From Leclercia sp. UBA7405 (GTDB lineage: Bacteria > Pseudomonadota > Gammaproteobacteria > Enterobacterales > Enterobacteriaceae): 11,030 bases of DNA. The stretch lies in assembly GCA_002469605.1 (NCBI GenBank), contig DKMV01000084.1:471-11500 (forward strand), in the 5' to 3' direction. The first letter of the stretch is position 1, and the number at the start of each line of letters is the position of its first letter. Below the pieces are notes generated by a model. That model worked only from the letters and a program-made list of their open reading frames with translations, was not told the DNA's origin and did not search any database. Shown piece by piece: positions 1 to 6,190 of the stretch. Made by a program: the position numbers and the translations under genes.

Positions 1-607
1 CCTGATGAAGTACTACGGCAAAGATCCGCGCACCATCGTGAAGTGCCTGGTCTACGGCACGCTGCTGGCGCTGGGGCTGTATGTTATCTGGCTGCTGGGG
101 ACCATGGGCAACATCCCGCGCCCGGCATTTATCGGCATTGCGCAGAAGGGCGGTAATATTGATGTGCTGGTACAGGCGTTAAGCGGAGTGCTCAACAGCC
201 GCAGTCTGGATCTGCTGCTGGTGGTATTTTCCAACTTTGCGGTGGCGAGCTCTTTCCTTGGCGTAACCCTGGGGCTGTTTGACTACCTGGCGGATCTGTT
301 TGGTTTTGACGATTCGGCAATAGGCCGTCTGAAGACCGCGCTGCTCACCTTCCTGCCGCCAATTGTCGGTGGGCTGCTGTGGCCGAACGGTTTTCTGTAT
401 GCCATCGGCTATGCCGGGCTGGCGGCCACCATCTGGGCGGCCATCGTGCCGGCGCTGCTGGCCCGTAAATCCCGTAAACGCTTTGGCAGCCCAAAGTTCC
501 GCGTCTGGGGCGGCAAGCCGATGATTGCGCTGATTCTGGTGTTTGGGGTCGGCAACGCGCTGGTGCATGTGCTGTCGAGCTTTAATCTGCTGCCGGTCTA
601 TCAGTAG
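1..607 (+). CDS. mtr: Tryptophan-specific permease Mtr (3' part; start lies outside the window)
   Basis: Mtr is an inner-membrane, proton-driven high-affinity tryptophan importer of the aromatic amino acid permease family (HAAAP, with TnaB and TyrP). The window opens inside the gene: base 1 ends a codon and 200 residues plus the stop follow, about half of the roughly 414-residue family length. The visible part has several hydrophobic helices, including [18 protein letters not shown] and [18 protein letters not shown]. It also has the family stretch [20 protein letters not shown] and the basic loop [19 protein letters not shown]. The methionine in [10 protein letters not shown] is internal, not a start. 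The frame is intact to TAG at 605-607. The gene converges on yhbW with a 54-bp gap that holds a hairpin. Its promoter, which would show TrpR/TyrR control, is not in view. Identification rests on close similarity to E. coli Mtr as I recall it. Confidence 0.97.
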   Translation, partial: LMKYYGKDPRTIVKCLVYGTLLALGLYVIWLLGTMGNIPRPAFIGIAQKGGNIDVLVQALSGVLNSRSLDLLLVVFSNFAVASSFLGVTLGLFDYLADLFGFDDSAIGRLKTALLTFLPPIVGGLLWPNGFLYAIGYAGLAATIWAAIVPALLARKSRKRFGSPKFRVWGGKPMIALILVFGVGNALVHVLSSFNLLPVYQ

Positions 608-623
608 GTCGAGCGGCCGGATA

Positions 624-644
624 CCCTCTCCCGAAGGGAGAGGG
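624..644. repeat. Perfect 9-bp inverted repeat between mtr and yhbW (REP-like hairpin)
   Basis: CCCTCTCCC at 624-632 and GGGAGAGGG at 636-644 form a perfect 9-bp stem with a GAA loop. It lies in the gap where mtr and yhbW converge. No run of T follows on either strand, so it does not look like a standard intrinsic terminator. A near-copy sits at 8000-8019 in the other convergent gap. Short GC-rich palindromes of this CCCTCTCC/GGAGAGGG type are common intergenic repeats in enterobacterial genomes (inference from memory). Likely roles are protecting mRNA 3' ends or limiting read-through on both strands. Confidence 0.75.
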
Positions 645-661
645 AGAAACCATAGCAAAAA

Positions 662-1669
662 TTACCCCAGCAGCTCTTCTTTCACCTGCATCGCCAGATC
701 AAAGGAGTGCAGACGCGCCTGATGATCGAAGATCTGGCCGTTAACCATAATCTCGTCCGCCTGTGTCTCGCGCAGAATCGCTTCCAGCCCGTGCCGCACT
801 TTTGCTTTATCCCCTACCAGCGACATGCTCAGCGCCTGCTGCACGCCGTACTGTTCGGAGGCTGACCATAGCTGATGCATATTCTCCACCGGCGGCGGCA
901 GCTGTCCGCTTTCGCCGCGGCGCAGCTTCATAAAGGCCTGCTGCATGGAGGTAAACAGGAATTCCGCATCGCGGTTGCTGTCGGCGGCCACGATATTGAT
1001 GCACACCATTGCATACGGATTTTCAAGGCGCGCAGAGGGTTTGAAGTGGGTGCGATAGAGATGCAGCGCCTGGTGCAGCATATCCGGCGCGAAGTGGGAA
1101 GCAAACGCAAACGGCAGGCCAAGCTGAGCGGCCAGCTGGGCGCTGTAGAGGCTCGAGCCTAACAGCCAGACCGGGATCTTCTCACCATAGCCCGGCACCG
1201 GGCGCACCTGCGGGTTGGGATCGCGGGCATCGAACCACTCCACCAGCTCCAGCACGTCGCGCGGGAAATTATCCACATCACCGCTCATATGGCGGCGCAG
1301 CGCGCGCATGGTCGGCTGATCGCTGCCGGGGGCGCGGCCCAGACCTAAGTCGATACGGCCAGGGTAGAGGGTGTTCAGGGTGCCGAACTGCTCGGCAATC
1401 ACCAGCGGCGAGTGGTTAGGCAGCATCACGCCGCCGGAACCCAGATGCAGGGTGGTGGTGTTGGCCGCCAGATAGCCCAGCAGCACCGAGGTGGCGGCGC
1501 TGGCGATGCCCACCATGTTGTGATGTTCCGCCAGCCAGTAGCGGTGATAGCCGCGCTGTTCAGCCAGTCGGGCGAGATCCAGAGAGTGGGAGAAGGCGGC
1601 TCCTGCCGAGGAGCCTTCAGGGATCGGCGCCAGATCCAGCACCGAAAACGGAATGGTTTTATCAGTCAT
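662..1669 (-). CDS. yhbW: Luciferase-like flavin monooxygenase family protein YhbW
   Basis: The 335-residue protein has the same length and close sequence to E. coli YhbW, a member of the bacterial luciferase-like (LLM) family. These are TIM-barrel flavoproteins that use FMNH2 or F420; the YhbW substrate is not established. Family features visible are the N-terminal [11 protein letters not shown], then YWLAEHHNM near residue 45, [19 protein letters not shown] near 78-96, and [17 protein letters not shown] near 102-118. [26 protein letters not shown] lies near 168-193. The ATG at 1669 is supported by homology (MTDKTIPFS) and by GTGAG upstream. The gene lies 79 bp downstream of ubiV on the same strand, so it could be read from the ubiUV transcript, but a -35/-10 pair also sits in that gap. 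An inverted-repeat arm covers its ribosome-binding site. A redox function linked to anaerobic ubiquinone synthesis is only a guess from position. Confidence 0.95.
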   Translation of the reverse strand: MTDKTIPFSVLDLAPIPEGSSAGAAFSHSLDLARLAEQRGYHRYWLAEHHNMVGIASAATSVLLGYLAANTTTLHLGSGGVMLPNHSPLVIAEQFGTLNTLYPGRIDLGLGRAPGSDQPTMRALRRHMSGDVDNFPRDVLELVEWFDARDPNPQVRPVPGYGEKIPVWLLGSSLYSAQLAAQLGLPFAFASHFAPDMLHQALHLYRTHFKPSARLENPYAMVCINIVAADSNRDAEFLFTSMQQAFMKLRRGESGQLPPPVENMHQLWSASEQYGVQQALSMSLVGDKAKVRHGLEAILRETQADEIMVNGQIFDHQARLHSFDLAMQVKEELLG

Positions 1670-1672
1670 AAC

Positions 1673-1744
1673 AGCTCACTTTGTCGACGGTGAATCTTTT
1701 AATAGTGCATTAAAAATTGATAACCGTTGTTAACAAAGTGAGCT
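1673..1744. repeat. 12-bp inverted repeat spanning the ubiV-yhbW gap; one arm holds the yhbW ribosome-binding site
   Basis: AGCTCACTTTGT at 1673-1684 is the exact reverse complement of ACAAAGTGAGCT at 1733-1744, with 48 bp between. On the minus strand the second arm (AAAGTGAGCT) carries the only plausible Shine-Dalgarno (GTGAG) for yhbW, and ends 3 bases before its ATG. Only transcripts entering from ubiV would contain both arms. On the plus strand the outer arm is followed by seven T residues (1744-1750), so a terminator for antisense reading is another possibility, although the loop is long. Confidence 0.65.
1709..1736 (-). promoter_or_regulatory. Candidate sigma-70 promoter for yhbW
   Basis: Read on the minus strand, TTGTTA (1731-1736) is separated by 16 bp from TTTAAT (1709-1714). 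These match the -35 and -10 consensus at 4/6 and 5/6. A start near 1702 would give a leader of about 30 bases to the yhbW ATG. That leader would lack the upstream arm of the 12-bp inverted repeat. This is prediction only. Confidence 0.4.
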
Positions 1745-1748
1745 TTTT

Positions 1749-2627
1749 TTATACCTCGAGCTCCAGCCCCGCGAGGCGTCGCCAGTAGCCGTTACAGTCG
1801 CTGTTGGCGGTCAGCGGCAGCGGTGCCGCGCCATTTTCATTGGCGCGGAAGGCCTCAAGCGTGGCAAAGACGCTGGTATCCAGCGGGGAGAGGCGCACTA
1901 AATCTACCAGCCCGTGCATTGAGGCCAGCTCGTTACCGAGGTTATAAACATAGCCGCTCATAGTCTGGATGCCGTTGAGCACAAACACCTGCTGGTTTTC
2001 CTGCGACAGCATGCTGCGCCCGTTCGGATATTTAATACAGCAGGTTTCGCATTCATCTTTTGGCCGGTCTTCCGAACGCGCGGTAAAGCAGCGGGCGGAG
2101 TAAGCCAGCGGCAGGTGGCCGTAGCTCAGCACCTCCACCTCAAACTGATTGCGGATGCCAAGCTCCTCGCATTGCGCCAGCAGGTTCGCCAGCCAGTCAC
2201 GGGAGAGTTCCACCGGCATGCACCAGCGCGTCATTCCCTGCTTCAGCAGCAGGCGCAGGGTGACGGCGTTGTAGCAGTTCAGGGCGTGGCCGGCGACGAA
2301 CGGCAATTTGCGCTCGGCACACATGTTCACCACGCCTAAATCGCTGGCTTCCAGCAAAAATTCACCGTTGTCCACGTAGCGTTTGATTTCGCCCAGCTCA
2401 GAGGAGGCCTGAACCAGCGCCAGGGTCGAGAGCACCACCTGCTTGCCGCTATCCGCCAGGCTTTTGGCCATCGCCAGCCAGTCGCCCACTTTGGTGGCGC
2501 GGCGTTTACTGCAAACCGCTTCGCCCAAGTAAATCACATCGGCGCTGCTGGTCGCCGCCTGCTGGTAAAAATCTTCCAGCGTCTCTTTTGACCAGTAGTA
2601 GAGCACCGGTCCTAATGAATATTTCAT
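1749..2627 (-). CDS. ubiV: UbiV, Fe-S protein of O2-independent ubiquinone hydroxylation
   Basis: UbiV (formerly YhbV) is a peptidase U32-family protein. With UbiU it forms a complex needed for hydroxylation of ubiquinone precursors without oxygen. The 292-residue product begins MKYSLGPVLYYW, as in E. coli. An in-frame ATG 18 bases upstream (2645) lies inside the end of ubiU; I prefer 2627 because of homology and the GTGAGA about 9 bases before it. The four cysteines that bind the 4Fe-4S cluster in E. coli UbiV (C39, C180, C193, C197) are all present at those positions: EAVCS, ARCFT and ECETCC. The ubiU stop (2636) is 8 bases upstream, so the two genes are co-transcribed and probably translationally linked. 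Loss of the U32 protease function is a property of the subfamily; no protease activity is inferred. Confidence 0.96.
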   Translation of the reverse strand: MKYSLGPVLYYWSKETLEDFYQQAATSSADVIYLGEAVCSKRRATKVGDWLAMAKSLADSGKQVVLSTLALVQASSELGEIKRYVDNGEFLLEASDLGVVNMCAERKLPFVAGHALNCYNAVTLRLLLKQGMTRWCMPVELSRDWLANLLAQCEELGIRNQFEVEVLSYGHLPLAYSARCFTARSEDRPKDECETCCIKYPNGRSMLSQENQQVFVLNGIQTMSGYVYNLGNELASMHGLVDLVRLSPLDTSVFATLEAFRANENGAAPLPLTANSDCNGYWRRLAGLELEV

Positions 2628-2635
2628 TGCTTTTC

Positions 2636-3631
2636 TCACTGCCATTTACGGTGATACGCGCCAAGGGTGGTCTGGGTACCTTCGGACATGGCCCCCAGTG
2701 TCTCCATCCAGGCGGGCTGCGGCGCATAGTTTTGCGGATCTGCCATGCAGCGGTCGATGGCCTGACGCCACACCTTCGCTACCTGGCTGACGTAGGCCGG
2801 GCTGCGCTGGCGGCCTTCGATTTTCACCGAGGCGATATTGGCCGCCAGCAGTTCCGGCAGCAGCTCCAGGGTGTTAAGGCTGGTGGGCTCTTCCAGGGCG
2901 TGGTAACGCTCGCCGTCTACCAGATAACGCCCTTTGCACAGGGTCGGATAGCCGGCGTTTTCGCCATCCTGATAGCGGTCAATCAGCACTTCATTCAGGC
3001 GCGATTCCAGCCCCTGCGGCGTTTGCTGCCAGCGCACGAAGCGGGCAGGGGAGCAGGCGCCCACGGTATTGGGCGACTCGCCGGTTAAGTAAGAGGAGAG
3101 ATAGCAGCGCCCCTCCGCCATGATGCACAGACTGCCAAAGGCAAAAACCTCCAGCGGCACTGGCGTGACCCGGGCCAGTTGCTTAACCTGATGAATGGAG
3201 AGCACGCGCGGCAGCACGACGCGGGCCACGTCAAAGTGGCGATGATAAAAGCGCACGGCCTCTTCATTGGTGGCAGAGGCCTGGACCGAGACATGGCGCT
3301 CAATATGCGGATAGCGTTCTGCGGCATACTCCAGCATAGCGAGGTCGGCCAGAATCAGGGCGTCGGCGCCCAGCTGGGCCGCCATATCCACTGCACGCTG
3401 CCAGCGGCCATAGCCGTCCGGGTGCGCAAAGGTATTAATGGCAATATGCAGCTTGCGGCGATGTTGATGGACAAAACTGACCGCTTCCTGCAGCTTTTTC
3501 TCGGTAAAGTTGAGACCAGCGAAGTGGCGGGCATTGGTATCGTCTTTCAGCCCGATGTAAACCGCATCGGCACCGTTTTCGATAGCCGCCTTAAGCGCCG
3601 GAAGATTTCCGGCAGGGCAGAGCAGTTCCAT
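2636..3631 (-). CDS. ubiU: UbiU, Fe-S protein of O2-independent ubiquinone hydroxylation
   Basis: UbiU (formerly YhbU) is the U32-family partner of UbiV. The UbiUV heterodimer carries a 4Fe-4S cluster in each subunit and acts in anaerobic ubiquinone synthesis, probably with prephenate-derived oxygen (established for E. coli). The 331-residue product starts MELLCPAGNLPALKAAIENG. An in-frame ATG at 3679 would add 16 residues, but 3631 matches E. coli and has AGGA about 8 bases upstream. The cluster ligands C169, C176, C193 and C232 are all present: GSLCIMAEGRC, VGACSP and TLCKG. The U32 signature region EVFAFGSLCIMAEGRC is intact. It is the first gene of ubiU-ubiV(-yhbW), transcribed away from ubiT across a 220-bp shared control region with FNR-like sites. 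Its last bases hold the ubiV ribosome-binding site region. Confidence 0.97.
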   Translation of the reverse strand: MELLCPAGNLPALKAAIENGADAVYIGLKDDTNARHFAGLNFTEKKLQEAVSFVHQHRRKLHIAINTFAHPDGYGRWQRAVDMAAQLGADALILADLAMLEYAAERYPHIERHVSVQASATNEEAVRFYHRHFDVARVVLPRVLSIHQVKQLARVTPVPLEVFAFGSLCIMAEGRCYLSSYLTGESPNTVGACSPARFVRWQQTPQGLESRLNEVLIDRYQDGENAGYPTLCKGRYLVDGERYHALEEPTSLNTLELLPELLAANIASVKIEGRQRSPAYVSQVAKVWRQAIDRCMADPQNYAPQPAWMETLGAMSEGTQTTLGAYHRKWQ

Positions 3632-3685
3632 AATTAATCCTGACGTTCGCAATCCACAGGGATGCAAAATTGTTAGCAAACGACG

Positions 3686-3691
3686 ATTTTA
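3686..3691 (-). promoter_or_regulatory. Candidate -10 element for ubiU
   Basis: The minus strand reads TAAAAT here, 5/6 to the -10 consensus, with a predicted start near 3679. No good -35 hexamer lies 16-18 bp upstream, as expected for an activator-dependent promoter. The FNR-like site at 3714-3727 is centred 41.5 bp from the predicted start, which is the class II activation position. Confidence 0.45.
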
Positions 3692-3713
3692 GTTAACCAT
3701 CAGGCGACAATTT

Positions 3714-3727
3714 TTGATTTAAGGCAG
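3714..3727 (-). promoter_or_regulatory. FNR-like site upstream of ubiU
   Basis: The plus strand reads TTGATTTAAGGCAG. One half (TTGAT) is perfect against the FNR consensus TTGAT-N4-ATCAA and the other half matches 2/5, so 7/10 overall. It is centred between 3720 and 3721. FNR control of ubiUV in E. coli is established; the assignment of this exact site is my inference from sequence and spacing. Confidence 0.55.
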
Positions 3728-3736
3728 CTAATCGCG

Positions 3737-3753
3737 TATTGATGACATCAATA
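3737..3753. promoter_or_regulatory. Perfect 17-bp palindrome in the ubiU/ubiT control region
   Basis: TATTGATGACATCAATA is fully self-complementary around the base at 3745. It contains TTGAT and ATCAA, but the spacer is 3 bp rather than the 4 bp of FNR sites. I do not recognise the regulator. It lies about 66 bp from the predicted ubiU start and about 81 bp from the predicted ubiT start. Confidence 0.6.
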
Positions 3754-3778
3754 TTGGCTGGCCCAGTATGTCAGTTTG

Positions 3779-3792
3779 TTGATTTACGCCGC
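3779..3792 (+). promoter_or_regulatory. FNR-like site upstream of ubiT
   Basis: TTGATTTACGCCGC has one perfect FNR half-site and a degenerate second half, and shares TTGATTTA with the site at 3714-3727. A possible -10, CAAAAT (3814-3819, 4/6), predicts a start near 3826, putting the site centre about 41 bp upstream. Anaerobic control of ubiT fits its role in the UbiUV pathway, but this site call is inference. Confidence 0.5.
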
Positions 3793-3851
3793 TATCCTGA
3801 CGTCCGGATATGGCAAAATACCGGGACTACAGATATCAGGGAGAAAAATTC

Positions 3852-4376
3852 GTGCTGGATAAACTGCGTTCACGACTCGTCAAGGCTGGCCCATCGCTGC
3901 TGAGCACGCCGATCAAACTGGCCCCCTTCGCGCTTAAGCGCCAGGTGCTTGAACAGCTGCTACGCTGGCAGTTCCGCCAGGCGCTGGCGGACGGCGAGCT
4001 GGAGTTTCTTGAGGGTAAGTGGTTGAGTATCGAAGTTCGTGATATCGGCCTGCGCTGGTTCACCTCCGTTGAAAACGATCGGCTGGTGGTGTGTGAATCT
4101 GCCGCAGCGGACGTTAGCTTCAGCGCTGACGCCAGCGATCTCCTGATGATCGCAGCACGTAAACAGGATCCCGATACCCTTTTCTTCCAGCGCCGTCTGG
4201 TCATCGAGGGCGATACCGAGCTGGGCCTGTATGTTAAAAACCTGATGGATGCCATTGAGCTGGAGCAGATGCCAAAACCACTGCGCGTGGCGCTGCTGCA
4301 AATGGCCGATTTTGTCGAGGCGGGGCTGAAAAGCCCGCCGGAGAGTAAACCCACTTCAGTAGGTGAGCCATGCTGA
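3852..4376 (+). CDS. ubiT: UbiT, SCP2-domain accessory factor of O2-independent ubiquinone synthesis
   Basis: UbiT (formerly YhbT) carries an SCP2 (sterol carrier protein 2) lipid-binding domain. In E. coli it is required for anaerobic ubiquinone synthesis, acting as the counterpart of the aerobic factor UbiJ. The start is GTG at 3852. It gives 174 residues beginning MLDKLRSRL, as in E. coli, with a strong AGGGAG at 3838-3843. An in-frame ATG at 3810 would add 14 unrelated residues and has no such site. The SCP2 region spans roughly residues 35-140, including QFRQALADGELEFLEG, ADVSFSADASDLLMIAARKQ and FFQRRLVIEGDTELGLYVKN. The protein is soluble, with no signal peptide. Its last 7 bases overlap the start of yhbS, implying coupled translation. 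It is divergent from ubiU across the control region. Confidence 0.96.
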   Translation: MLDKLRSRLVKAGPSLLSTPIKLAPFALKRQVLEQLLRWQFRQALADGELEFLEGKWLSIEVRDIGLRWFTSVENDRLVVCESAAADVSFSADASDLLMIAARKQDPDTLFFQRRLVIEGDTELGLYVKNLMDAIELEQMPKPLRVALLQMADFVEAGLKSPPESKPTSVGEPC

Positions 4377-4873
4377 TTCGAGTTGAGATTGGGATTGATG
4401 CGCCAGGTATCGATGCCTTATTACGTCGTGCGTTCGCCAGGGATGACGAAGCGCAACTGGTGCACAATCTGCGTGAAGATGGCCTGATTACCCTTGGGCT
4501 GGTCGCCACCGATGATGAAGGCCAGGTGGTAGGCTATGTCGCCTTCAGCCCGGTTGCCGTGCAGGGTGAAGAGCTGCAATGGGTTGGAATGGCACCGCTG
4601 GCGGTCGATGAAAACTACCGTGGTCAGGGACTGGCGCGTCAGCTGGTCTACGAAGGGCTCGACTCGCTGAACGAGTTCGGCTATGCCGCCGTGGTCACCC
4701 TGGGCGACCCTGATTTTTACAGCAAACTAGGCTTCGAAAAGGCCGCCCATTACGATCTGCACTGCCGCTGGCCGGGCACCGAATCCGCCTTCCAGGTGCA
4801 TCGCCTGGCGGATGACGCCCTGCAGGGCGTTAGCGGGCTGGTTGAGTATCACGACCACTTCAATCGCTTTTAA
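4370..4873 (+). CDS. yhbS: GNAT-family N-acetyltransferase YhbS
   Basis: The 167-residue GNAT protein matches E. coli YhbS in length and over nearly its whole sequence. The acetyl-CoA-binding motif A is clear: [20 protein letters not shown], with R84-G85-Q86-G87-L88-A89 fitting the R/Q-x-x-G-x-G/A pattern. Motif B follows around [16 protein letters not shown] (108-123). The substrate is unknown to me. The ATG at 4370 lies inside the last codons of ubiT (7-bp overlap) and is preceded by AGGTGAG at 4361-4367, so the two are one operon and anaerobic co-expression is likely. Its 3' end overlaps the convergent gene yhbQ by 14 bp. The linkage to ubiT suggests, without proof, a shared physiological setting. 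Confidence 0.94.
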   Translation: MLIRVEIGIDAPGIDALLRRAFARDDEAQLVHNLREDGLITLGLVATDDEGQVVGYVAFSPVAVQGEELQWVGMAPLAVDENYRGQGLARQLVYEGLDSLNEFGYAAVVTLGDPDFYSKLGFEKAAHYDLHCRWPGTESAFQVHRLADDALQGVSGLVEYHDHFNRF

Positions 4874-5159
4874 TTAGCGGCGCTTGCAGGCTCTCTCGCA
4901 GCGCCTCAAACGACCCGTCTCCGGCGACGAGGCGCTCTTTCTGGCGCTTCGTTAGCTGCTTGATCCTGTACTCCAGCCTCAATGCCAGCGAGCGTTCACC
5001 CACCGGTGCCGAAAAGGCCAGCTGCAATTCACCTTTCCCACGCAGGGCTTTCGCCCCTTTTCCCGACTGATGTTGCAGGAAACGCCGCGCCACGTCGGTG
5101 GTGATCCCGGTATAGAGCGCGTTATCGGCGGTACGGACAAGATAGAGAAACCAGCACAC
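4860..5159 (-). CDS. yhbQ: GIY-YIG domain protein YhbQ
   Basis: This is a small GIY-YIG superfamily protein of the YhbQ/UPF0213 (UvrC-type nuclease fold) group. The start is uncertain. GTG at 5159 gives 99 residues ([13 protein letters not shown]), nearly equal to the 100 of E. coli YhbQ. ATG at 5195 gives 111 residues, but the added 12 are not in E. coli and would leave 17 bp to the divergent yhbP. Neither start has a strong ribosome-binding site. With the GTG start, the domain motifs are Y6-L-V and Y16-T-G18, the basic helix [16 protein letters not shown] with R25/R26, and the metal-binding glutamate E63 in [12 protein letters not shown]. Nuclease activity is therefore plausible. It overlaps yhbS tail to tail by 14 bp. 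Confidence 0.9.
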   Translation of the reverse strand: MCWFLYLVRTADNALYTGITTDVARRFLQHQSGKGAKALRGKGELQLAFSAPVGERSLALRLEYRIKQLTKRQKERLVAGDGSFEALRESLQAPLIKSD

Positions 5160-5171
5160 GGTAAATGATTC

Positions 5172-5198
5172 GCTATGGTAAGGTGGACGCACCATAGC
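5172..5198. repeat. 8-bp inverted repeat between yhbQ and yhbP
   Basis: GCTATGGT at 5172-5179 and ACCATAGC at 5191-5198 are exact reverse complements separated by 11 bp. Each arm reads TATGGT outward on its own strand, a 4/6 match to a -10 element; on the minus strand it is preceded by TGC, an extended -10. It sits between the divergent genes yhbQ and yhbP, immediately before the yhbP ribosome-binding site GAGAGAG (5201-5207). It may be an operator, a symmetric pair of -10 elements, or chance. Confidence 0.5.
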
Positions 5199-5212
5199 AA
5201 GAGAGAGTCAAA

Positions 5213-5647
5213 ATGGAAACACTGTCCGCCATTAACCGCTGGCTGGCAAAGCAGCATGTCGTCACCTGGTGCGTTCACCAGAAAGGGGAGATGTGGTGCG
5301 CAAACGCCTTCTATTACTACGATCCTGAGAACGTTGCCTTTTATGTACTGAGCGAGGATAAAACCCGGCACGCGCAGATGACGGGCCAGCAGGCCAGGGT
5401 AGCAGGCACGGTAAACGGTCAGCCAAAAACCGTGGCGCTGATCCGCGGGGTACAGTTTGCCGGCGAGATCCGCCGTCTTGAGGGAGAGGAAAGCGACGCC
5501 ATGCGTAAACGCTATATTCGCCGCTTTCCGGTTGCCGCTGCGATGTCAGCCCCTGTCTGGGAGATCCGCCTGGACGAACTGAAGTTCACCGACAATACGC
5601 TGGGCTTTGGTAAAAAACTTCACTGGCTACGCGCCGAGCAGGCGTAG
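5213..5647 (+). CDS. yhbP: YhbP, FMN-binding split-barrel (PNPOx-like) protein
   Basis: This 144-residue protein of the UPF0306/YhbP family compares with about 147 in E. coli. The family has the split beta-barrel fold of pyridoxamine phosphate oxidases and many such proteins bind flavin, but no reaction is assigned to YhbP. Conserved stretches seen are [24 protein letters not shown] at the start, KTRHAQM near residue 53-59, [20 protein letters not shown] near 64-83, and [24 protein letters not shown] near 114-137. The ATG at 5213 follows GAGAGAG and matches the family start METL. There is no signal peptide or membrane segment. It diverges from yhbQ and its last 21 bp overlap the end of yhbO on the other strand. 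Identification is by similarity to E. coli as recalled. Confidence 0.94.
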   Translation: METLSAINRWLAKQHVVTWCVHQKGEMWCANAFYYYDPENVAFYVLSEDKTRHAQMTGQQARVAGTVNGQPKTVALIRGVQFAGEIRRLEGEESDAMRKRYIRRFPVAAAMSAPVWEIRLDELKFTDNTLGFGKKLHWLRAEQA

Positions 5648-6145
5648 CGCTTCCCGGTTAAAGGCGGGCAGGTCATCCGGCGTACGGCTGGTTACCAGCT
5701 GATCGCCATCAATCACCACTTCCTGATCGTAGAACTCGGCCCCGGCGTTTTTCAGGTCGATAACGATAGGTTTCACCGCGGTCAGCTTACGCCCGCGGAC
5801 AACCTCTGCGCTGATCAGCAGCTGCGGACCGTGACAGATAGCGAAAACCGGCTTGCCGCTGGAGACGAAATCCCGTGTGAAACTGACAAAACGATCGTCG
5901 CCGCGCAGGGAGTCAGGGGAGTGTCCGCCCGGCAGCAGCAGGGCGTCAAAGTCGGTCGGGCTGACATCATCAATAGCTTTATCGATGGTGACGCTGGCCT
6001 CGCCTTTATGGCCTTTTACCGTTTTACCCGCCTCTTTCTCAATGGTAATGACTTCATGTCCCGCTTTGCGGAACGCCTCGGCAGGTGAAGTGAATTCTGA
6101 ATCCTCAAACTCGTCGGTGATCAAGACTGCGATTTTCTTGCTCAT
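5627..6145 (-). CDS. yhbO: Protein/nucleotide deglycase YhbO (DJ-1/PfpI family)
   Basis: YhbO is a cytoplasmic DJ-1/PfpI/ThiJ-superfamily protein. In E. coli it is reported to repair glyoxal- and methylglyoxal-glycated proteins and nucleotides and to help in oxidative, heat, acid and UV stress. The 172 residues equal the E. coli length. The catalytic cysteine is C104 in the nucleophile elbow AICHGPQLL, with H105 beside it. The conserved glutamate region [13 protein letters not shown] lies near residues 13-25 and [15 protein letters not shown] near 69-83. The ATG at 6145 has a textbook GGAGGA (6149-6154). The minus strand upstream has TTTATA near 6165-6170 as a possible -10, without a good -35, which would suit a stress sigma factor but is weak. 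The 3' end overlaps yhbP by 21 bp; upstream it diverges from yraR. Confidence 0.97.
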   Translation of the reverse strand: MSKKIAVLITDEFEDSEFTSPAEAFRKAGHEVITIEKEAGKTVKGHKGEASVTIDKAIDDVSPTDFDALLLPGGHSPDSLRGDDRFVSFTRDFVSSGKPVFAICHGPQLLISAEVVRGRKLTAVKPIVIDLKNAGAEFYDQEVVIDGDQLVTSRTPDDLPAFNREALRLLGA

Positions 6146-6190
6146 GCTTCCTCCGTTGCTTTGGCTATAAACAGCTTTTTCTCCGTTTGT

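Noticed and set aside
624..644. Intrinsic terminator for mtr
   Set aside because: The stem is strong but no U tract follows, so I list it as a REP-like hairpin rather than a terminator.
179..658. 159-codon minus-strand open frame opposite mtr
   Set aside because: It lies antisense to clear mtr coding sequence in GC-rich DNA, has no family resemblance, and its start would fall in the intergenic hairpin region.
1733..1750. Terminator of the ubiUV transcript at the T run after the inverted repeat
   Set aside because: The T run is on the plus strand, while ubiUV is read from the minus strand, where it becomes a run of A before the hairpin.
2628..2645. Upstream in-frame ATG for ubiV (MAVRKA extension)
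   Set aside because: It would start inside ubiU and erase the ribosome-binding site; homologues begin at MKYSLGPV.
2588..3088. 166-codon plus-strand open frame opposite ubiU and ubiV
   Set aside because: It is antisense to two conserved Fe-S proteins with all ligands in place, and has no recognisable domain.
3632..3679. 16-residue N-terminal extension of ubiU
   Set aside because: It runs through the leader and the Shine-Dalgarno; homologues begin at MELLCPAGN.
3637..3803. 10-bp direct repeat ATCCTGACGT at 3637-3646 and 3794-3803, flanking the ubiU/ubiT gap
   Set aside because: It looks like a target duplication, but nothing mobile lies between; one copy includes the ubiU ribosome-binding site, and the gap content fits normal promoter DNA.
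3836..4354. 172-codon minus-strand open frame fully antisense to ubiT
   Set aside because: The composition is serine- and arginine-rich, typical of a reverse-frame shadow; ubiT on the plus strand is well supported.
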